A stretch of 64,000 nt of DNA from a virus, in IMG/VR virus record IMGVR_UViG_3300023178_000009, positions 1 through 64,000 of that record, one strand, 5' to 3'. Under the pieces are notes generated by a model, which saw only the letters and a list, made by a program, of their open reading frames with translations, made no database searches and had not been told where the DNA came from. Position 1 is the stretch's first letter. Every line of letters begins with the position of its first letter. Both the position numbers and the translations under genes were made by a program. Shown piece after piece: positions 9,142 through 17,055 of the stretch.

Positions 9142-11490
9142 ATGCCAATAGGAGGCGGAAAAAGTTTTCTAGATAGAACGTGGGCTGCCACTTTTTCTGA
9201 AACTAGATATAAAGAAGCAACGTCAGGTACAACTGATGCTACTCCTATCTCTATTCCTTATGGTCGTCAAATCATTGAGATTGAGGCTAGAGGTGGTGGT
9301 GCTAGTGCTCCAACATTAAAAGCAGCATATAGTACAACTAAAGCAGTTTATCAAACTAATGCAATTACTAATTATCCATCACGATTGCAGAAGGCTGCCT
9401 ATCAGAATCAAACAAACTATCCTTCTAGATTACAGAAAGCTGCTTATCAGATTCAAACCAATTTTCCTTCTCGGTTGCAAAAATCTGCTTACCAAAATCA
9501 AACTAATTATCCTTCTCGGTTGCAAAAAGCTGCCTATCAGAATCAAACCAATTATCCTTCTCGGTTGCAAAAATCTGCTTACCAAAATCAAACTAATTAT
9601 CCTAGTAGACAGCAGAAGGCCGCCTATAGTGTTATCACTAATTACCCTAGTAGAGAACAAAAAGCTGCTTACCAAAATCAAACCGATTATCCTAGCAGAC
9701 AGGTGAAAGCTGCCTATAGTGTTATCACTAATTATCCTAGTAGAGAACAAAAAGCTGCTTACCAAAATCAAACGGATTACCCTAGTAGACAGCAGAAGGC
9801 CGCTTACCAAAATCAAACCGATTATCCTAGTAGACAACAAAAGGCCGCCTATAGTGTTATCACTAATTACCCTAGCAGACAGCAAAAAGCTGCTTACCAA
9901 AATCAAACGGATTATCCTAGTAGACAGGTGAAAGCTGCCTATAGTGTTATCACTAATTACCCTAGCAGACAGGCGAAGGCTGCCTATAGTGTTATCACTA
10001 ATTATCCTGGCAGACTGCAAAAATCTGCCTATAGTGTTATCACTAATTATCCTAGTAGACAGCAGAAGGCTGCCTATCAAAATCAAACCGATTATCCTAG
10101 TAGACAGGTGAAAGCTGCCTATCAAGATCAAACAGATTATCCTAGTAGACAGGTGAAAGGTGCCTATAGTGTTATCACTAATTACCCTAGCAGACAGCAA
10201 AAGGGTGCTTATTCTAATGTTGCTAACTTCCCAGCAAGGACCACTTCTTTTACTCAAGCAGCTTATTCTTCAGGTTATACTTTCGGGCAGGTATTTTTTC
10301 CGACCTATCAAACATTTACTGCTACAGCGTATTACCCGTCGCGAGTTGTATATTCGGGAAAAGCTGCTTATTCACAAACAACAAACTATCCTGCTAGAAA
10401 TAATCCAGCATACCAAAATCAAACAGATTATCCTGCTAGAAATCAAGCAGCATATTCAGTTGTAACAACCTATCCTGCTAGAAACAAAGCAGCATATTCG
10501 GTTATAACAAACTATCCTGCTAGAAACAATCCGGCATACCAAAATCAAACTGATTATCCTGCTAGAAATAATCCAGCATACCAAAATCAAACTGATTATC
10601 CTGCTAGAAATAATCCAGCATACCAAAATCAAACAGATTATCCTGCTAGAAATCAAGCAGCATATTCTGTTGTAACAAATTATCCTGCTAGAAATAATCC
10701 AGCATACCAAAATCAAACTGATTATCCTGTTAGAAATAATCCAGCATATTCGGTTGTAACAAACTATCCGTTGCGTAATAATCCAGCATATTCAGTTGTA
10801 ACAAACTATCCTGTTAGAAACAATCCGGCATATCAAAATCAAACAGATTATCCTGCTAGAAATCAAGCAGCATATTCTGTTGTAACAAATTATCCATTGC
10901 GTAATAATCCAGCTTATTCGGTTGTAACAAACTATCCTGTTAGAAACAATCCGGCTTATTCTGTTGTAACAAACTATCCATCACGTAATCAGCCGGCTTA
11001 TTCAGTTGTAACAAATTATCCATTGCGTAATAATCCAGCATATGCGGTTGCAACATATTATCCATTGCGTAATAATCCAGCATATTCTGTTGTAACAAAC
11101 TATCCTGCTAGAAATAATCCAGCATACCAAGTTGTAACAAATTATCCATCACGCAATCAGCCGGCATATTCGGTAACTAATGTTACTAATTATCCTTCTC
11201 GTGTAACTAATTATCCAGCAAGAACTACACTCGGGCTTGCTGGTGATGACACAACAGTTCAATGGACAACTCCTGATGGTACTCCTGTTAGTGTAACTGC
11301 GCCGGGTGCTGCACCTAATGTTACAAATTATGTTACGGCTGCAGCAACAGCAACATATGTACAAATTACTAATCCAAATGAAGTCGATGGTATAGATGGT
11401 ACAGACTTATCGGTAAGTGTTGGTAATTCCCCAGCTGGTAATAATAATGCTACTAATAGAGGATATATAAATATAAAATACAGTGGTTAA
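9142..11490 (+). CDS. YP-repeat fibre protein
   Basis: A 782-residue protein, most of which is two tandem arrays: 19 units of 15 residues (consensus KAAYQNQTDYPSRQQ) and about 19 units of 14-15 residues (PAYSVVTNYPARNN), separated by a 38-residue linker. Two unit flavours, QNQTDYP and SVITNYP, are interspersed. The N-terminus (residues 1-60) ends IIEIEARGGGASAP, and the C-terminus ends NNNATNRGYINIKYSG; together these resemble the two edges of glycine-rich phage fibre tip domains, as if the array had expanded inside one. RBS AGAGGATG precedes the ATG. No family recognised for the repeats; a fibrous virion protein is the best inference from fibre neighbours. Directly followed by a prolyl-hydroxylase-like gene. 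Confidence 0.7.
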   Translation: MPIGGGKSFLDRTWAATFSETRYKEATSGTTDATPISIPYGRQIIEIEARGGGASAPTLKAAYSTTKAVYQTNAITNYPSRLQKAAYQNQTNYPSRLQKAAYQIQTNFPSRLQKSAYQNQTNYPSRLQKAAYQNQTNYPSRLQKSAYQNQTNYPSRQQKAAYSVITNYPSREQKAAYQNQTDYPSRQVKAAYSVITNYPSREQKAAYQNQTDYPSRQQKAAYQNQTDYPSRQQKAAYSVITNYPSRQQKAAYQNQTDYPSRQVKAAYSVITNYPSRQAKAAYSVITNYPGRLQKSAYSVITNYPSRQQKAAYQNQTDYPSRQVKAAYQDQTDYPSRQVKGAYSVITNYPSRQQKGAYSNVANFPARTTSFTQAAYSSGYTFGQVFFPTYQTFTATAYYPSRVVYSGKAAYSQTTNYPARNNPAYQNQTDYPARNQAAYSVVTTYPARNKAAYSVITNYPARNNPAYQNQTDYPARNNPAYQNQTDYPARNNPAYQNQTDYPARNQAAYSVVTNYPARNNPAYQNQTDYPVRNNPAYSVVTNYPLRNNPAYSVVTNYPVRNNPAYQNQTDYPARNQAAYSVVTNYPLRNNPAYSVVTNYPVRNNPAYSVVTNYPSRNQPAYSVVTNYPLRNNPAYAVATYYPLRNNPAYSVVTNYPARNNPAYQVVTNYPSRNQPAYSVTNVTNYPSRVTNYPARTTLGLAGDDTTVQWTTPDGTPVSVTAPGAAPNVTNYVTAAATATYVQITNPNEVDGIDGTDLSVSVGNSPAGNNNATNRGYINIKYSG
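9391..10245 (+). repeat. 45-bp coding minisatellite, 19 units
   Basis: Nineteen consecutive units of exactly 45 bp (15 codons), sharing AY-x4-[ND]YP-x-R. Neighbouring units are often near identical in DNA, for example around 9480-9600 and 9780-9960, so copy number could change by slippage or recombination. Confidence 0.95.
10360..11160 (+). repeat. 42-bp coding minisatellite, 19 units
   Basis: One 45-bp unit followed by eighteen units of exactly 42 bp (14 codons), consensus PAYxxxTxYPxRNN, then a degenerate tail to about 11226. The repeat core matches the first array but the spacer is one codon shorter. Confidence 0.95.
11466..11473 (+). promoter_or_regulatory. Candidate late promoter at end of YP-repeat gene
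   Basis: Exact TATAAATA, 32 bases before the oxygenase ATG at 11506, the same spacing as the intergenic late promoters here. It overlaps codons for the last residues of the fibre gene. Confidence 0.55.
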
Positions 11491-11505
11491 CAAGGTAATT
11501 ATATT

Positions 11506-12120
11506 ATGCATGAAATTGAGAAGTTGACTCCCGGTCATAATCTCCAGCGATTTGGTGTTTATGAAAATGTATTTGATGAAGATGAAATTAATAAAATTAG
11601 ATTTTTTAAAAAAATTATTAATTTCGAATCTGGTGAAACATATTCTGAACGATCTGAAGGTAAAAAAGTACCTGATTCTACAGATAAAGTTCGGGATTGC
11701 AAAGTAGCAAGCCTTCATAGAGAACAAAATACAAATATAGTCTATGAAAAAATTGGTCATTTAGTTGGCAGAGCTAACTATGATCATTTTCTTTATCCAA
11801 TTATAGGTATGGAAGATATTCAATATGTTATCTACGACGGGCCAGGCACTAAATATGATCCACATACAGACGTTCTATTACAAGGCTATAGACCAAAAGA
11901 TAGAAGAATTTCTGGTATTGTTATGCTATCTGATCCTGAAGACTATGAAGGTGGTGAATTAACTATAGATTTAGATGGAAATGGCCATTTATATCCAATT
12001 GAATTGAAGAAAGGTGCTGTCGTGTTTTTTGACAGTCATATGTTACACCAAGTTACTCCACTTATATCTGGCAATAGAGAAACGCTAGTGTTTTGGGTTT
12101 GGGGAGATAGTCAAATATAA
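11506..12120 (+). CDS. 2OG-Fe(II) oxygenase, prolyl-4-hydroxylase-like
   Basis: A 204-residue enzyme of the 2-oxoglutarate/Fe(II) dioxygenase superfamily, which couples decarboxylation of 2-oxoglutarate to hydroxylation of a substrate. The iron ligands are visible as H120-x-D122 (YDPHTDVLL) and H181 (FFDSHMLHQVTPL), with R191 placed to bind 2-oxoglutarate; GGELTIDLDG and KKGAVVFFDSH are typical core strands of the P4H-like branch. It follows the YP-repeat fibre gene and starts a tightly overlapped five-gene set. T4-like marine phages often carry such genes; substrates are not established. Modification of a virion protein, DNA or a host factor are all possible. Confidence 0.85.
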   Translation: MHEIEKLTPGHNLQRFGVYENVFDEDEINKIRFFKKIINFESGETYSERSEGKKVPDSTDKVRDCKVASLHREQNTNIVYEKIGHLVGRANYDHFLYPIIGMEDIQYVIYDGPGTKYDPHTDVLLQGYRPKDRRISGIVMLSDPEDYEGGELTIDLDGNGHLYPIELKKGAVVFFDSHMLHQVTPLISGNRETLVFWVWGDSQI

Positions 12121-12824
12121 TGTTTTTTAATAACGATAAAATTGAATTTATTATTGAACCAGAATTGCATGAAGTTTTACCTGAGCCAGTACCTGCAAAT
12201 AAACACATTCCGGAATGGTTTAGAAAGATTCCTTTAAAAACTGAGCAAAGAACGAATACTATGCCGGGTGCCACGGCAAAAAAATGTTTGCCTATGTTGG
12301 ATGCTATGACGCTTGGTTATATTGTGCCTCTTCAAGGCGATGTTCATGTTATTACTAATGACGATTGTAGTGTATTATCTGCAGAACATATGCAAGATAG
12401 TACTTTACCATTTGTTGAAAGACATTCGTTTAGTCAACTTAAATCAACTGGTTGGAAAACTGGAAAACAAGATCCTTTAAAGTTTATAAATTATTATGGA
12501 ATTAAAACTCCGCCTGGATGGTCGTGTTTATTTCAACCACTACCTAGTGTCTGGAATTTACCATATACAGTTTTAAGTGGTGTTGTTGATACTGATCAAT
12601 ATCATAGTCCAGTTAATTTTCCAGTAATTTGGCATCAACCAAATTTTGATGATACACTACTCGCAGGTATGCCATTAGTACATGTCGTGCCATTTAAAAG
12701 ACAAAAGCATAAACACATTATTAGACCTATGAATGAAAAAGAATGCAAACAGCGAGATAAACTTAATGTTGCAAATCGAACACGATTAGGAACTTATACA
12801 AAAGAATTGCGTGAAATAAGATGA
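12120..12824 (+). CDS. Unassigned phage protein, paralogue A of a tandem pair
   Basis: A 234-residue protein starting in the stop codon of the oxygenase (TAATG). It contains KHIPEWFRKIPL, KKCLPMLDAMTLGYIVPL, TPPGWSCLFQPL and AGMPLVHVVPFKR. The same landmarks, in the same order, occur in the next gene (CPGIVDYKNLGWILTAW, TPWMVKAKNISLLIMPP, AGEPLVHIIPFKK), so the two are tandem paralogues. The pattern (paired beta-rich halves with a conserved PLVHxxPFK near the end) recalls uncharacterised phage and bacterial proteins of similar size; I do not assign a family. Grouping with oxygenases suggests a shared pathway (inference). Confidence 0.6.
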   Translation: MFFNNDKIEFIIEPELHEVLPEPVPANKHIPEWFRKIPLKTEQRTNTMPGATAKKCLPMLDAMTLGYIVPLQGDVHVITNDDCSVLSAEHMQDSTLPFVERHSFSQLKSTGWKTGKQDPLKFINYYGIKTPPGWSCLFQPLPSVWNLPYTVLSGVVDTDQYHSPVNFPVIWHQPNFDDTLLAGMPLVHVVPFKRQKHKHIIRPMNEKECKQRDKLNVANRTRLGTYTKELREIR

Positions 12825-13537
12825 TTGAAAATAATGTAGAATTTTATGATATGGATGGCACATATTATAAATTGCATCCAATTCAAAAAGCGCGAACCTT
12901 TAATGCCTGTCCTCATAAAGCCGTGCAAAAAGAAAAATTTGGGAAAGAAAAATTTAATGATTGCCCCGGTATTGTAGATTATAAAAATCTAGGATGGATT
13001 TTGACAGCGTGGGATGAGATTCAGGTATTTAATGATGGTCCAAATACGATGGCATATGTAATGTCTAGAGATAAATCTGGAAATGAATCACATAAACCAT
13101 TAGGTAATCAAGTATGTGGTCCTATGAGTGAAGAAATAGCTACAGGTATACCTGATCAAAACTGCGCAGCTAACCCATTACATTTAACAACCCCTTGGAT
13201 GGTGAAGGCAAAAAATATTTCATTATTAATTATGCCTCCTCATTATCATTCGAATATAGTAGAGAAGTTATACATTTACCCTGGCGTAGTTGATTATTCA
13301 GAGAGATTTACTACACTCAATATTATTTTTAAGCCAAAAGAAAAAGGCAGTTTTACAATCAAAGCCGGTGAACCTTTAGTGCATATTATACCATTTAAGA
13401 AAGAAACATACAATGGTTTTTATGGTCCAATGGTAGAAAAACGAGAAGCTAGATCTCGAGGATTCGCGAGTGTAGCTCAATGGTATAGAAAATATTGCAT
13501 GCGAAAAAGCAATTATACATTAGAAGAGAAACAATAA
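12821..13537 (+). CDS. Unassigned phage protein, paralogue B of a tandem pair
   Basis: A 238-residue paralogue of the preceding gene, overlapping it by four bases (ATGA). It has a Cys/His-containing stretch FNACPHKAVQ followed by FNDCPGIVDYKNLG, a QVCGPMSEEI segment, MPPHYHSN and the shared AGEPLVHIIPFKKE. The two His-rich motifs are not in paralogue A, so the pair has diverged. No catalytic family recognised. The stop is shared with the next start (TAATG). Confidence 0.6.
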   Translation: MIENNVEFYDMDGTYYKLHPIQKARTFNACPHKAVQKEKFGKEKFNDCPGIVDYKNLGWILTAWDEIQVFNDGPNTMAYVMSRDKSGNESHKPLGNQVCGPMSEEIATGIPDQNCAANPLHLTTPWMVKAKNISLLIMPPHYHSNIVEKLYIYPGVVDYSERFTTLNIIFKPKEKGSFTIKAGEPLVHIIPFKKETYNGFYGPMVEKREARSRGFASVAQWYRKYCMRKSNYTLEEKQ

Positions 13538-14406
13538 TGTTTGCAAAAGAACAATTCGAAAAAGATTTTGAAGAAATTTATTTTAATGATAAGCTTATTG
13601 TTTTAAATAATTTTATAAGAGAAGAAGAGTGTTGTCATCTCGGTACAATTGGTGATTTTAAAAAATTAATATTATTTAAAGAAGACCAATTTACTTATTA
13701 TTTTGTAACTGCACTATCTAAGATGCAAACAGATGAAATTCAATCTACTACAAATAGAATTCTAGAGGATTATAAAAATAATCCTCAATTTACTCCGCTT
13801 ACTACAAAAAATCCTGATAGTGTAGAATTTGATGATCAAAATCAAAAATCAGAAATATATCAAGATTTTATTAATTATTGTAAATTGTCATTAGAATATA
13901 TTGAAAAAAATAATCAAACAATGATGATTAATAAATTTGAAATTTTTAACAATCATGTCTATGAACTGTTACAATTTTTATTAAACCAATTTTATTGTAA
14001 TCTTGAATATTATGGAGTCTGGCCTGTACGACCTGTTCATACGAGTGGTTGTATTCAAGCTTATTATCATCCATCAAAAGATGCCGATAAACATTTACCG
14101 TGTGCTAAAACGTGGAGTAATTTTTTTCTAGGTGTAGATGAATCATTTAAAATTATTGTTTATAAAAATAGATGTTCTGCATTATGCGATCATAGTTTTC
14201 CAGAAGATTGGGATGTTAGAGATTATCAAGTTTTTTTTGATAAATTAGAGATAGAACAAGAAATTACAGTAAACAAAGGTGATATTGTTTATATTCCTGC
14301 TCATCAATACTACAGCATTGAACCACTTGGCGAAGCTTTGTTTTTTAATATACCTTTAATTCTAAAAGGTCCATATGCTACACACGGCATACAGGAAAAA
14401 CCATGA
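13537..14406 (+). CDS. Cupin/2OG-oxygenase-like protein of unknown function
   Basis: A 289-residue protein. The ATG at 13537 overlaps the previous stop as TAATG and is chosen over an in-frame TTG 42 bases upstream. The N-terminus (NDKLIVLNNFIREEEC) reads like the opening of a 2OG-Fe(II) oxygenase, and the C-terminal part (EITVNKGDIVYIPAHQYYSIEPLG) resembles the last strands of cupin/JmjC folds. A clear HxD is not seen; VHTSGCIQAYYHPS and SALCDHSF hold candidate metal ligands. A degenerate or atypical oxygenase, or a cupin partner, are both possible. Very AT-rich codon use. Confidence 0.5.
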   Translation: MFAKEQFEKDFEEIYFNDKLIVLNNFIREEECCHLGTIGDFKKLILFKEDQFTYYFVTALSKMQTDEIQSTTNRILEDYKNNPQFTPLTTKNPDSVEFDDQNQKSEIYQDFINYCKLSLEYIEKNNQTMMINKFEIFNNHVYELLQFLLNQFYCNLEYYGVWPVRPVHTSGCIQAYYHPSKDADKHLPCAKTWSNFFLGVDESFKIIVYKNRCSALCDHSFPEDWDVRDYQVFFDKLEIEQEITVNKGDIVYIPAHQYYSIEPLGEALFFNIPLILKGPYATHGIQEKP

Positions 14407-15002
14407 TTGAAAGAATTGATATATTTGTCGATAGTATTTTTAAAATGGTTTTTGATGATGTCAATTCTGAAGAAATTGTTAAATTTATGGATTATATTTG
14501 TAGTCAAGATGAGGGGAGGGATTTATCAAATATTGGAGGCTGGCAACGAGAATATAATATAAATGAAAATAAACATATAGATAATTTAATTGGTCGTATT
14601 AACGAAGCTGCCAATCAAATATGTAGAGATGCTTATGAATCTGATGTAAATGTAAAAGTTGATAATTTATGGATGAACATTAATTTCCAACATTGTTACA
14701 ATATGCACCATTCTCATCCTGGCCCAACATGTGTTTTATCTGGTTGTTATTATCCAAGAAATGTAGAGCAAGAACAAGGTGAAATTATGTTTATTAGAAA
14801 AGGTGATTATTCATGGGCATTACAAAATGGCTCATTAGGCGATGATTTATGCAATCCATTAATAACAACCGATCATTTTGAACCAATCACCGAAAAAAAC
14901 ACATGTTTATTTTTTCCTAATCATATGACACATGGCGTATTAATAAATCAAATAGAAAAACCTCGTTATTCGATCGCTTTTAATATAGTACGGTTCGAAT
15001 AA
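14403..15002 (+). CDS. 2OG-Fe(II) oxygenase, TIGR02466-like
   Basis: A 199-residue protein overlapping its predecessor by four bases. The core NLWMNINFQHCYNMHHSHPG then LSGCYYPR, and later FFPNHMTHGVLINQIEKPRYS, follow the pattern of the TIGR02466 family of putative 2OG-Fe(II) oxygenases common in cyanophages and marine bacteria: a His-rich first motif (H103, H105), a distal His (H177) and an Arg (R188) near the C-terminus. It is the last gene of the 11.5-15.0 kb cassette; a late promoter follows at once. Substrate unknown. Confidence 0.75.
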   Translation: MIERIDIFVDSIFKMVFDDVNSEEIVKFMDYICSQDEGRDLSNIGGWQREYNINENKHIDNLIGRINEAANQICRDAYESDVNVKVDNLWMNINFQHCYNMHHSHPGPTCVLSGCYYPRNVEQEQGEIMFIRKGDYSWALQNGSLGDDLCNPLITTDHFEPITEKNTCLFFPNHMTHGVLINQIEKPRYSIAFNIVRFE

Positions 15003-15003
15003 T

Positions 15004-15011
15004 TATAAATA
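15004..15011 (+). promoter_or_regulatory. T4-type late promoter
   Basis: Exact TATAAATA in the short intergenic gap after the oxygenase cassette, 25 bases before the ATG at 15037. Expected to be read by RNA polymerase carrying the gp55 late sigma factor encoded at 52662. Confidence 0.8.
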
Positions 15012-15036
15012 AAAGTAAAACGAGGACGTTTCTCTC

Positions 15037-15384
15037 ATGGCCCGTACCGAAGATTTAACCATAGTCGAAGGTGCTGACGCTACTATTAAAGTATTCATTG
15101 TTGACACAAATGGCGCAGCTAAAGACATTAATAATAAATTGTTTAGTGGAGGAATGAAGAAAACTTATTCTGATCCTACCACTATTTCATTCAGCACTGC
15201 TGTTGTAGACGCCAACGGTGGTGTAATTCAATTGAGTTTGAACTCGACACAGACTAGTACACTCGATACCAGTGTGAGATATGTATATGACGTTGTTATG
15301 TACGAATCAGGAAATACAAATATAGAAAGAATTATGGATGGTAAAGTGTTTATTAAACCTAGCGTTACAATTTTAGGGAGTTAG
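15037..15384 (+). CDS. Small Ig-like virion protein
   Basis: A 115-residue beta protein (MARTEDLTIVEGADATIKV ... VRYVYDVVMYESGNTNIERIMDGKVFI). The pattern of a beta-sandwich ending in a strand with a DGKVFIxPSVT motif resembles small structural domains found in phage baseplates and fibres (BppU-N-like). RBS GAGGACG is 14 bases upstream. Followed three bases later by a fibre gene. Virion role inferred. Confidence 0.6.
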   Translation: MARTEDLTIVEGADATIKVFIVDTNGAAKDINNKLFSGGMKKTYSDPTTISFSTAVVDANGGVIQLSLNSTQTSTLDTSVRYVYDVVMYESGNTNIERIMDGKVFIKPSVTILGS

Positions 15385-15387
15385 TAA

Positions 15388-16263
15388 ATGGCGATCATTC
15401 TACGTGCAGATGATGATGCTCTTACACACACTGAGCTTGACGCAAACTTCACATCTCTTTTACCAACAACTAACGGCCAATTAGTAATTGGTAATACTGG
15501 AGCCGCAAGAAGTCCGACTATTGGTACTCTCACGCCAGGAAATGGTATTGATATTACTAATGGTGCAGGATCTATTACAATCACAGCAGAAACTGCTAAT
15601 ACTACCAATGCCGGCGTAGTTGAGTTAGCCACCATCGCTGAAACAAATACTGGTACTGATGCTACTCGAGCAGTAACGCCTGATAGTCTCGATGGTTGGA
15701 CAGGATCAACCAACGTAGCAACACTTGGTACTATAACATCTGGTACATGGCAAGGTAGTGTTATTGCTTCTGCTTATTTGGATGCTGATACCGCACATCT
15801 TTCGACTACACAGACGTTTAGCGGTGCAAAAACATTTAGTGCAGTTACTACAATTTCCAATGCAACTGCGTCTAGCAATACTAGCACAGGCGCTTTAAAA
15901 GTCACGGGCGGTGTTGGTATTCAAGGTGCGCTGTATGCCACGTCTAAGTCATTCGACATTCCACATCCTACTAAAGAAGGCATGGGATTACGTCATGGAT
16001 CATTAGAGGGACCAGAATTTGGTGTGTATGTGCGAGGTAAAACTACAGAACAAGTTATCGACTTGCCAGATTATTGGGTAGGCCTTGTAGATGAATCAAC
16101 AATCACAGTACAATTAACTGCGATCGGCCATCCTCAACATTTATGGGTTAAGAAAATAGAAAATAATCAAGTTCATATTCGTAGCGTAGATCAAGTTAAT
16201 TGTTACTATCACATCTTCGCAGAGCGCAAAGACATCGATAAGTTAGAGGTGGAATATGAATGA
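15388..16263 (+). CDS. Short tail fibre protein with C-terminal tip domain
   Basis: A 291-residue fibre protein. Residues 1-170 are low-complexity fibre sequence (LTHTELDANFTSLL, VATLGTITSGTWQGSVI). The last about 100 residues carry SKSFDIPHPTKEGMGLRHGS then EGPEFGVYVRGKT and DLPDYWVGLVDESTITVQLT, a C-terminal domain widespread in fibre and structural proteins of T4-like cyanophages. The RBS is GGGAG before ATG. Its end overlaps a 36-residue Cys-rich ORF. Confidence 0.75.
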   Translation: MAIILRADDDALTHTELDANFTSLLPTTNGQLVIGNTGAARSPTIGTLTPGNGIDITNGAGSITITAETANTTNAGVVELATIAETNTGTDATRAVTPDSLDGWTGSTNVATLGTITSGTWQGSVIASAYLDADTAHLSTTQTFSGAKTFSAVTTISNATASSNTSTGALKVTGGVGIQGALYATSKSFDIPHPTKEGMGLRHGSLEGPEFGVYVRGKTTEQVIDLPDYWVGLVDESTITVQLTAIGHPQHLWVKKIENNQVHIRSVDQVNCYYHIFAERKDIDKLEVEYE

Positions 16264-16366
16264 GTGTGCAATTTGTCATTGTGAATGCGAAGATATTTGT
16301 TGTTCACAAGAATGTCATGAAGAATTAGAAAGATTGAATACGGCAGTAAATCAGGATGACGACTGA
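16256..16366 (+). CDS. Cys-rich 36-residue microprotein
   Basis: A very short ORF with seven Cys and two His in 18 residues (CAICHCECEDICCSQECH), then an acidic tail LERLNTAVNQDDD. It overlaps the fibre gene by eight bases and its stop overlaps the next ATG (TGATG), with an excellent RBS GAGGTGG four bases before its ATG at 16256. Both junctions fit a translationally coupled gene rather than chance. The Cys spacing suggests a tiny zinc-binding or disulfide knot. No family known to me. Confidence 0.65.
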   Translation: MNECAICHCECEDICCSQECHEELERLNTAVNQDDD

Positions 16367-17055
16367 TGTCCGTAAAATTTGGAACAACTTCTAATTTAAG
16401 AGCTCTTCGAAAAATTGGTTCAGACATGGAAAGAGAGGGTACTCAACAAAATACCATGACTTTTACCTTTCCTACTGGATGGCAAGCCGGCGACTTGGCC
16501 ATTATTAGTGCATGGTGGGATTCATCAATTACCATTAGTACACCAACAGGATGGACAAGTATAGTAACAAATGAAGATGGATCAGAATATCCTGAAGGAC
16601 AAACATTCTATAGAATTTTGCAATCAGGTGATAGTGGTTCAGTAAGTGTTGTTTCAAGCTTAGCCGATTACTATTCTGGTGTTATTCATATTTTTAGAGG
16701 CAATGCTCCAATATCATCTGTGACAATAGGTAACACTGCTTTTGCAGATGGTCCAAGCTCTTTAAATTCTACAATAGCCGCCGATTCTCCAGCTACAGTA
16801 TCAGCAAATACAGTACGCCTTAAATTATATTTTTTAACAGGTAGGCAACAAACAACTTATATTCAAAATCCAATACCAACATTTACTCCAAATGATTGGA
16901 CTGAATATTACGACGGCGAAAACAAAGTTACTTTGGATAATATGGATTGGTCATATAAAATATTATTGCCGGGTACTTTAGACGCCAGTAATCAGGTTAC
17001 AACAAATGATACAGGGAGGCAAGGACATCATTTAGCGTCCTTGACACTGAGCTAA
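16366..17055 (+). CDS. Beta-sandwich virion protein
   Basis: A 229-residue protein with FTFPTGWQAGDLAIISAWW, STPTGWTSIVTNE and a later FYRILQSGDSGSVSV, a pattern of jelly-roll or Ig-like domains common in marine phage structural proteins. It sits in a chain of overlapping genes (TGATG at its start, TAATG at its end) with two lectin-like proteins, so it is probably part of the same adhesion apparatus. No catalytic residues evident. Confidence 0.6.
   Translation: MSVKFGTTSNLRALRKIGSDMEREGTQQNTMTFTFPTGWQAGDLAIISAWWDSSITISTPTGWTSIVTNEDGSEYPEGQTFYRILQSGDSGSVSVVSSLADYYSGVIHIFRGNAPISSVTIGNTAFADGPSSLNSTIAADSPATVSANTVRLKLYFLTGRQQTTYIQNPIPTFTPNDWTEYYDGENKVTLDNMDWSYKILLPGTLDASNQVTTNDTGRQGHHLASLTLS

Noticed and set aside
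9430-10257. A 275-codon open frame on the - strand over the YP repeats
   Set aside because: Antisense shadow of the 45-bp repeat: it repeats with the same period, has no RBS, and ends with the array.
9391-11160. Regular repeats that might suggest a CRISPR array
   Set aside because: Repeats are continuous, in frame and without unique spacers; they encode a repetitive protein.
13495-13537. TTG at 13495 as start of the cupin-like gene
   Set aside because: It has no RBS and lies inside the previous gene; ATG 13537 gives the TAATG junction used throughout this window.
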